A stretch of 11,970 nt of DNA, from positions 1 to 11,970 of the forward strand of contig NZ_JBASCI010000227.1 in assembly GCF_049651565.1 (NCBI RefSeq), written 5' to 3'. Below the pieces are notes generated by a model. The model searched no databases. It saw nothing but the letters and a program-made list of their open reading frames with translations, and had not been told where the DNA came from. Position numbers and translations under genes: made by a program. The stretch is from Brooklawnia sp049651565 (GTDB lineage: Bacteria > Actinomycetota > Actinomycetes > Propionibacteriales > Propionibacteriaceae). Shown here in pieces: positions 7,605-11,970 of this stretch (its first letter is position 1; each line of letters begins with the position of its first letter).

Positions 7605-7670
7605 TCCTCGACCCTACCGGCTGAGCCCGGACCGGGCGGCTGACCGACCGATCTCTGCAAGGGTAGGACC
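7605..7670. promoter_or_regulatory. Divergent otsA/otsB control region
   Basis: These 66 bases separate the two start codons and must hold, or overlap, promoters for both directions. A perfect interrupted palindrome GCCCGG-A-CCGGGC lies at 7625-7637, flanked by direct repeats CGGCTGA at 7618-7624 and 7637-7643. Inverted copies CCCTACC (7612-7618) and GGGTAGG (7661-7667) lie next to the two starts. In otsA orientation TAGGGT ends six bases before the ATG, which fits either a leaderless -10 element (TANNNT) or an SD (AGGG). At otsB, AAGGGT sits at the same distance. No convincing -35 box was found. Confidence 0.5.
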
Positions 7671-8522
7671 ATGACCCTTTTCGAGAACCTGACCGACACC
7701 GGCCGCGATGCGTTCGAGGTCATCGCCCGACGCCCCGATGTCGTCCTGGTCGCCATCGACTTCGACGGCACACTCGCGCCGATCGTCGCCGACCCGGAAC
7801 GGGCGTTCCCCGACCCCCAGGCGTTGGCGGCGCTGGGACGACTGGGTTCGCTGGTGGGTCAGGTCGCGATCATCACCGGCCGCCCGGCCCGCACCGCGGT
7901 AAGTCTGGGGGGATTGGCACAGGTGCCCGGGCTGGAACGGCTGGTCGTCCTCGGTCAGTACGGGGTGGAGCGGTGGGACGCTGCGACCGGAACGTTCGAG
8001 ATCCCGCCGGTGCCGGCCGCGATCGAGGACGTAGCCGACGAGTTGCCGCTGGTGCTGGCACAGGCCGGGCAGCCGGACGCCCGGATCGAACACAAGCAGC
8101 GGGCCATTGCGGTGCACACCCGCCAGTTACCCGATCCGGAAGGTGCCTATTCGGTGCTGGCCGATCCGGTGACCGAACTCGCCGCCCGGCACGGGCTGCA
8201 GGTCGAGCCGGGACGATTCGTCCTGGAGATCAGGGCGGCGTCCGCCGACAAGGGCGATGCGCTGAACGAGCTGGTGGCCGAGGTCGGCGCCGAAGTGGTC
8301 GTCTACGCCGGCGACGACCTGGGGGACATCCCGGCCTTCCGGGCCGTGCGGGGGATGGGCGAGCGAGGCTTGGTCGGAATCGGGGTGTACGCGGCGTCGG
8401 AGGAGCAACCGGCGCTGCGAGAGCTGGCTGACGTCAGTTGCGAGGCGACCCCGGGGGTTGCGGCCTGGCTCGATGCGGCTGCCGATGCCATTGAGGTTGG
8501 CTCTCATCAGCGCGGCCTGTAG
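7671..8522 (+). CDS. otsB: Trehalose-6-phosphate phosphatase (HAD family)
   Basis: OtsB hydrolyses trehalose-6-phosphate to trehalose, completing the OtsAB pathway. The 283-residue protein shows the HAD motifs in order: DFDGT with nucleophile Asp30 and acid/base Asp32, IITGRP (67-72), Lys194 in DKGDALNEL, and the metal-binding YAGDDLGDIPAF (212-223). LGQYGVERW (94-102) matches the conserved cap-region segment of the family. The ATG at 7671 has AAGG eight bases upstream. The gene is transcribed away from otsA and followed at once by a hairpin, so it appears to be a single-gene unit. The phosphatase role is secure from the motifs and from its position beside otsA. Confidence 0.95.
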   Translation: MTLFENLTDTGRDAFEVIARRPDVVLVAIDFDGTLAPIVADPERAFPDPQALAALGRLGSLVGQVAIITGRPARTAVSLGGLAQVPGLERLVVLGQYGVERWDAATGTFEIPPVPAAIEDVADELPLVLAQAGQPDARIEHKQRAIAVHTRQLPDPEGAYSVLADPVTELAARHGLQVEPGRFVLEIRAASADKGDALNELVAEVGAEVVVYAGDDLGDIPAFRAVRGMGERGLVGIGVYAASEEQPALRELADVSCEATPGVAAWLDAAADAIEVGSHQRGL

Positions 8523-8526
8523 CGGC

Positions 8527-8549
8527 GGGGACCTGCCGGCACAGGCCCC
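8527..8549 (+). terminator. Terminator-like hairpin after otsB
   Basis: Starting four bases past the otsB stop, GGGG-A-CCTG pairs with CAGG-CCCC around a six-base loop (CCGGCA), leaving one bulged A. The stem is eight GC-rich pairs with no U-tract behind it. It probably ends otsB transcription and insulates the TRAP operon. Confidence 0.6.
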
Positions 8550-8693
8550 CTCCCCGGATATATCCTGTGGCGAAGAGGCGTGCGAGGTGATAGGTTGCGC
8601 GCAGCTTTGCAGCAGCACGAGGTAGTGCGCCGATCGTAGGCAAACAGTTTCTCGATCCGGTGGTCACAAGGCAAAGAGAGGGGCTTATGTGAG
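8550..8693 (+). promoter_or_regulatory. Leader and probable promoter region of the dctQMP operon
   Basis: The non-coding stretch between the otsB hairpin and dctQ should hold the TRAP operon promoter. It contains a perfect 10-bp palindrome, GGATATATCC at 8556-8565, the most AT-rich point of the leader. It ends with a purine-rich GAGAGGGG at 8676-8683, ten bases from the dctQ ATG and only three from an upstream start-stop ATGTGA at 8687-8692. I could not identify a convincing -35/-10 pair. Confidence 0.4.
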
Positions 8694-8705
8694 ATGACCT
8701 CACAT
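8687..8705 (+). promoter_or_regulatory. Inverted repeat centred on the dctQ start codon (operator or mRNA hairpin)
   Basis: ATGTGAG (8687-8693) and CTCACAT (8699-8705) form a perfect 7-bp inverted repeat around ATGAC, which holds the dctQ start codon (8694-8696). With a two-base bulge the arms extend by CTT/AAG. It could be a repressor operator or an mRNA stem that shows or hides the start. The half-sites TGTGA/TCACA resemble CRP-type sites, but the 7-base spacing is not the usual six. Confidence 0.45.
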
Positions 8706-9290
8706 GTAAGTGGCGAACCTGCACCAGCTTCGCCGGACGACGCGAACGGGGGCGACGCTTCGGGGGCCCAGCTATCGATCTTGCACAAGGTCTTGCGTGT
8801 GCTGGATCTCACGCTCAAAGGGTTCGTGGTAGTAGCGCTGGTCCTCATGGTGGCATTCGTGTTCACGAATGCTTTGCTGAGATACGTGTTCCATTCCGGA
8901 CTCACATGGTCAGAGGAGGCATCGCGCTATCTGTTCGTCTGGGTGGTCTTCCTCGGAGCCATCGTGGCGACGCAGGAACGTGGACACCTGGCGGTCGACA
9001 TCGTTACGGTCCGGTTCTCCTGGGTAGGCCGCCGCATAGTTCTTGTCTTCAGCAATCTTGTGTTCATCACAGTGCTGGTTTTCCTGATCGATGGGTTGCT
9101 GCGGTTGATGGCGCTCAACGCCGGCGTCCCCGCCCCCGTGACGGGGATACCACGCAACACCATGTACGCGGCAGGTCTGGTTTCGTGCATCACCATCATC
9201 TGCATCCTCATCGTGCAGAGCATAACTCTAGGCGTCATGGGCGGTCTGGAGCGGCGGATCGACAAGACCGAGGTGGAGGCCGTCGAATGA
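8694..9290 (+). CDS. dctQ: TRAP transporter small permease subunit (DctQ family)
   Basis: This 198-residue protein is the four-helix small membrane subunit of a TRAP transporter, which with the large subunit couples uptake of an organic acid to an ion (usually sodium) gradient. A polar N-terminal tail of about 30 residues precedes membrane segments at about 42-64, 79-94, 114-136 and 157-182. The family signature LLRYVFHSGLTWSEEASRYLFVW lies at 61-83, followed by GHLAVDIV (97-104). The start at 8694 lies in the centre of an inverted repeat. The stop overlaps the next gene's ATG as ATGA, so both membrane subunits are made together. The substrate cannot be read from this subunit. Confidence 0.93.
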   Translation: MTSHVSGEPAPASPDDANGGDASGAQLSILHKVLRVLDLTLKGFVVVALVLMVAFVFTNALLRYVFHSGLTWSEEASRYLFVWVVFLGAIVATQERGHLAVDIVTVRFSWVGRRIVLVFSNLVFITVLVFLIDGLLRLMALNAGVPAPVTGIPRNTMYAAGLVSCITIICILIVQSITLGVMGGLERRIDKTEVEAVE

Positions 9291-10558
9291 TCTGGTTGTT
9301 CCTGGGTGTACTGTTCCTTTTCCTCGCCTTCAACGTCCCGGTGGCGGCGGCGATGCTGGTCGCCGGTAGCGCCGTCCTGGCGTCGCTCGGACTCTTCAAC
9401 ACACAAGTCCTCGCCGAGAACATGATCAACGGAGCCAACAATTTCGCCTTGATGGCTATTCCGTTCTTCATCCTGACTGGTGAGATCATGAATGCTGGTG
9501 GCGTTTCCCGCCGCATCGTAGATTTCGCCAGCTCGATGGTCGGCCACATCCGTGGCGGACTAGGCTACGTCACCGTCATAACCGGCATCATCTTTGCCGG
9601 TATCTCGGGCTCTGCCGTCGCGGACACCGCAGCGCTGGGCGCCATTCTGATTCCAATGATGGCGGCCAAGGGTTATCAGAAGAACAAAGCCACGGCGCTG
9701 GTAGCAGCCACCGGCATTATCGGCACGGTGATCCCGCCCAGCATCCCAATGATCCTGTTCGGTGTGATCAGCGGTGTCTCGGTGACCGGCATGTTCATGT
9801 CGGGCATTGTCCCCGGCATCATCATGGGGCTGTCCATCATGGTTCTGTGGCGGATCCTGACCAACCGGGAGAGGATGGCGACCCTGCCGAAGGCCAGCGG
9901 CGTGGAACGGCTGCGCACGCTCAGGGGAGCGGCGCTGGCGCTCTTCTTGCCGCTCATCATCATTGTCGGATTGCGTGGAGGGGTTTTCACCCCGACTGAA
10001 GCCGGCGTGGTCGCCGCTGTCTACGCCTTCTTGATCAGCCTGCTCTATCGCGAGCTCACGCCGAGGGCAATGGTGGCGGTGCTGATCCAGACCGCCAAGA
10101 CAACCGGTGTGGTGCTCTTCCTAGCGGCCGCTGCAATGGTCTCCGCATACGCCATCACGGTCGCCCAGATTCCGGCGCAGCTCGCGCAGACGTTGCTCGG
10201 AGTGACCACCAACCCGACTCTGATGTTGTTGATGATCATGGTCTTCCTGTTCTTGGTGGGTTGTGTGATGGACATGACCCCGGCAATCCTGATCTTCGGG
10301 CCGGTGCTGCTGCCGGTCATTACGAGCGTAGGAATTGATCCCATCTACTTCGGCGTCATCATGGTCATCAATCTGTCGGTGGGGCTTATCACACCACCGG
10401 TAGGCACGGTTCTCTACGTTGGCTGTGGCATCGCGAAAATCAGCATAGTCGAGCTGAGCAAGGCCATCTGGCCATACTTCGCGCTTTACTTCGGTCTGCT
10501 GATGCTACTTGCAGTATTCCCCCAAATCATCATGGTCCCTGGCGCACTCTTGCGTTGA
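9287..10558 (+). CDS. dctM: TRAP transporter large permease subunit (DctM family)
   Basis: The 423-residue protein is the transport-carrying subunit, with about a dozen membrane helices and the usual family length. Family motifs are visible: NVPVAAAM near the N-terminus, AIPFFILTGEIMNAGGVSRRI (58-77), FAGISGSAVADTAALGAILIPMM (103-125) and ATGIIGTVIPPSIPMILFG (141-159). The C-terminal half repeats the fold with DMTPAILIFGPVLLPV and LITPPVGTVLYVG. The ATG at 9287 overlaps the dctQ stop and has GGTGGAGG a few bases upstream. The frame is open back to 8906, but that extension runs through dctQ in another frame and does not resemble the family. With dctQ and dctP it completes a TRAP system. Confidence 0.95.
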   Translation: MIWLFLGVLFLFLAFNVPVAAAMLVAGSAVLASLGLFNTQVLAENMINGANNFALMAIPFFILTGEIMNAGGVSRRIVDFASSMVGHIRGGLGYVTVITGIIFAGISGSAVADTAALGAILIPMMAAKGYQKNKATALVAATGIIGTVIPPSIPMILFGVISGVSVTGMFMSGIVPGIIMGLSIMVLWRILTNRERMATLPKASGVERLRTLRGAALALFLPLIIIVGLRGGVFTPTEAGVVAAVYAFLISLLYRELTPRAMVAVLIQTAKTTGVVLFLAAAAMVSAYAITVAQIPAQLAQTLLGVTTNPTLMLLMIMVFLFLVGCVMDMTPAILIFGPVLLPVITSVGIDPIYFGVIMVINLSVGLITPPVGTVLYVGCGIAKISIVELSKAIWPYFALYFGLLMLLAVFPQIIMVPGALLR

Positions 10559-10592
10559 TTCTAGATGAAGTACTTAGTAATGATAGTTAGAC

Positions 10593-10597
10593 AGGAG
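10593..10597 (+). promoter_or_regulatory. Ribosome binding site of dctP
   Basis: AGGAG lies seven bases before the dctP ATG, in an AT-rich 46-base gap after dctM. A strong independent site fits the need for more binding protein than permease. A palindrome AAGTACTT occurs in the same gap at 10568-10575. Confidence 0.8.
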
Positions 10598-10604
10598 AAA
10601 AATC

Positions 10605-11636
10605 ATGAAAAGAAGGACTTTCCTTTACGGCGCGATGGGTACCGCCATCGCCGCTACGGCGGTCGGCTGTGGAGGACAACAATCAAGTGGTGGCGCAACC
10701 GGTGGCAACCGGGGCGGTGGACTGAGCACGATTCGCGTCGGCCACTACTTCAATGAGAACCATCCCAACCACAAGGCCTTGGTGGAAGTTTTCAAGCCCG
10801 AGGTTGAACAAGCAAGTAATGGTGAGATAGAAGTTCAGGTCTTCCCCAATAGTCAACTGGGCGATGAGGAAGCGATGAGCAACGGCGTGCGCAACGGCAG
10901 CATCGAGATGGCGGTGCCGGGCATGTTACTCGCCAACGCGGATCGTCGACTCGGTCTAGCGGAGTTTCCCTTCCTGTTCAACGATCATGACCATGCTCGC
11001 CGCGCACTCGATGGTGATACCGGACAATTCATGGTGGAAGCCTGCACGGATCTTGGTCTGAAGCACATGGGGTGGTCGCTCAACGGCTTCAGGGTGATCT
11101 CATCCAATCGGGCTATCACCAAGATGGACGATTTCCAGGGGTTCAGGCTGCGGATGCCCAATGTTCCCGTCTACATCATGTGCGGCGAAGCGCTGGGTGC
11201 CACGATCACTCCGATGGCCATCACCGAGATCTTCACCGCCTTGGAGCAGGGTGTCATCGATGGTCAGGAGAATCCGTATCTGACCGTTCTCGCCAATGGG
11301 TGGTACGAAGTTCAGAGTCACATGATCGAGACCTATCACTTGATGAGTCCCAACATGTACCTGTTCAACCTTGAACTGTTCAACAGCCTGGATGCTGACA
11401 CCCAGCAGATCATCACCGCAGCCGCCGACAAGTCGTCCCGCCACGCCTGGAACACCTCCGTGGAGGAGGAGAAGACCGTGAAGCAGGAACTCGAAGGCCA
11501 CGGTATGGAGATCATCATCCCGGACGAGTCCTTCAGGACTGACCTGCACGCCGCGATGGACGGCGTGTATGCACAGCTCGAGCAGGAGTTCGACTGGGCA
11601 GGGGAGCAGATCGAGATCGCGAAGTCCTACGCCTGA
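10605..11636 (+). CDS. dctP: TRAP transporter substrate-binding lipoprotein (DctP family)
   Basis: This 343-residue solute-binding protein captures the substrate outside the membrane and delivers it to DctQM. The N-terminus KRRTFLYG followed by a hydrophobic stretch and TAVGC gives a lipoprotein signal with Cys22 as the lipidated residue. The twin arginines with F-L after them suggest Tat export, though Sec cannot be excluded. A Gly/Ser-rich linker follows to about residue 40. The mature part shows IRVGHYFNENHPNHKAL, FPNSQLGDEEAM and EFPFLF, the RLRMPN segment whose Arg183 is at the position that normally grips a carboxylate, and the family hallmark IDGQENP (218-224). The substrate is thus likely a carboxylic acid, of unknown identity. 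Base composition is markedly lower in GC than otsB next door. Confidence 0.94.
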   Translation: MKRRTFLYGAMGTAIAATAVGCGGQQSSGGATGGNRGGGLSTIRVGHYFNENHPNHKALVEVFKPEVEQASNGEIEVQVFPNSQLGDEEAMSNGVRNGSIEMAVPGMLLANADRRLGLAEFPFLFNDHDHARRALDGDTGQFMVEACTDLGLKHMGWSLNGFRVISSNRAITKMDDFQGFRLRMPNVPVYIMCGEALGATITPMAITEIFTALEQGVIDGQENPYLTVLANGWYEVQSHMIETYHLMSPNMYLFNLELFNSLDADTQQIITAAADKSSRHAWNTSVEEEKTVKQELEGHGMEIIIPDESFRTDLHAAMDGVYAQLEQEFDWAGEQIEIAKSYA

Positions 11637-11970
11637 TTCCCATGATCCTTCGATCGGTGGACGAGCAGGGCCCGGCGACTGAGGTTGTCGAGCCCCTCGT
11701 TCACTACCAGTTCGACCCCTCATGCTCGCGCATGGCGTGACTTCGGCACTGGTCGGGACTCTCGTTCGACTGTCAGCGTCCGGGGAAAACCAACGCACTC
11801 ACACCTAGGTCATGCTCAGACCTCGCGCCGCGCAATTGCGTAGACCCCGGGTTCCGCAGTTGGTGGGCAGACGAAACACCTGATTTCAAGGGTTGACTAG
11901 GCCAAATGCCTGGGTTCGGCGCGTGGGGTCGTGTGCCCACGTGTCGGCGGGGCTGAGTTGGGGCCGTTTG
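11637..11970. other. Stretch without a supported gene after dctP
   Basis: In these 334 bases I see no gene with coding-like composition, family motif and start signal. It contains a short hairpin CATGC-TCGC-GCATG (11721-11734), the palindromes ACCTAGGT (11803-11810) and CGCAATTGCG (11831-11840), and an inverted repeat CGTGGG/CCCACG (11922-11927 and 11936-11941). No T-rich terminator follows dctP. The last ~60 bases are open in more than one frame at the window edge, so a gene could begin or end just outside. Confidence 0.5.

Noticed and set aside
8688..8704. A CRP/FNR-type binding site
   Set aside because: The half-sites match TGTGA/TCACA, but the spacer is seven and not six, and the position over the start codon is unusual; kept only as an unassigned inverted repeat.
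8906..9286. A 5' extension of the dctM frame
   Set aside because: It overlaps almost all of dctQ in another frame and is unlike any DctM N-terminus; the ATGA-coupled ATG at 9287 gives the canonical start.
11100..11798. A minus-strand open frame over the end of dctP and beyond
   Set aside because: Most of it is antisense to the well-supported dctP gene and it carries no recognisable motif.
11880..11970. End of an insertion sequence or fragment of a transposase
   Set aside because: Both strands were translated from the window edge; short open frames exist but none shows a transposase motif, and no terminal inverted repeat pair or target duplication could be seen.

Overview
The window is high-GC DNA (third codon positions mostly G or C) with actinobacterial features: SD sites of the AGGAG type, ATGA-coupled genes, a trehalose-phosphate synthase carrying the VQDYQLQLVPQ variant seen in mycobacteria and relatives, and GTG among the likely starts. 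A Propionibacteriaceae-like or similar actinobacterium is plausible, but that is an inference from style and not a firm placement. No rRNA, tRNA, CRISPR array or recognisable transposase was seen.

Layout. (1) Positions 1-213 hold the 3' end of an unidentified plus-strand gene that runs tail-to-tail into, and overlaps, the next gene. (2) Positions 165-3796, minus strand, hold a two-gene unit: a proline-rich, single-pass membrane-anchored beta-propeller (PQQ-like repeat) protein, ATGA-coupled to a protein with roughly 14-16 membrane segments. Neither has a known function. (3) Positions 3897-7604, minus strand, form a probable operon in the order otsA, macro-domain ADP-ribose hydrolase, dhaL, dhaK. 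otsA and the macro gene are ATGA-coupled. A strong hairpin sits after dhaK. (4) Positions 7671-8522, plus strand, hold otsB, divergent from otsA across a 66-bp region rich in symmetrical sequence, with a GC-rich terminator-like hairpin just after its stop. (5) Positions 8694-11636, plus strand, hold a complete tripartite TRAP transporter, dctQ-dctM-dctP, clearly lower in GC than its neighbours. (6) Positions 11637-11970 contain no gene I can support.

How the genes work together. OtsA makes trehalose-6-phosphate from UDP-glucose (or a related donor) and glucose-6-phosphate, and OtsB dephosphorylates it to trehalose, a stress protectant. The DhaK/DhaL pair phosphorylates dihydroxyacetone or a similar short ketose; no DhaM phosphodonor subunit lies in the window. 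The macro protein probably removes ADP-ribose or acetyl groups from ADP-ribose conjugates. Why it is coupled to otsA is unknown. The TRAP system imports an organic acid of unknown identity using an ion gradient, with a lipoprotein-type binding protein.

The most notable non-coding signal is a perfect 7-bp inverted repeat (8687-8705) whose centre contains the dctQ start codon, preceded by a start-stop ATGTGA. I found no clear new multi-gene system. The best candidates for undescribed biology are the propeller/membrane-protein pair, the otsA-macro coupling and the dctQ start-site structure.
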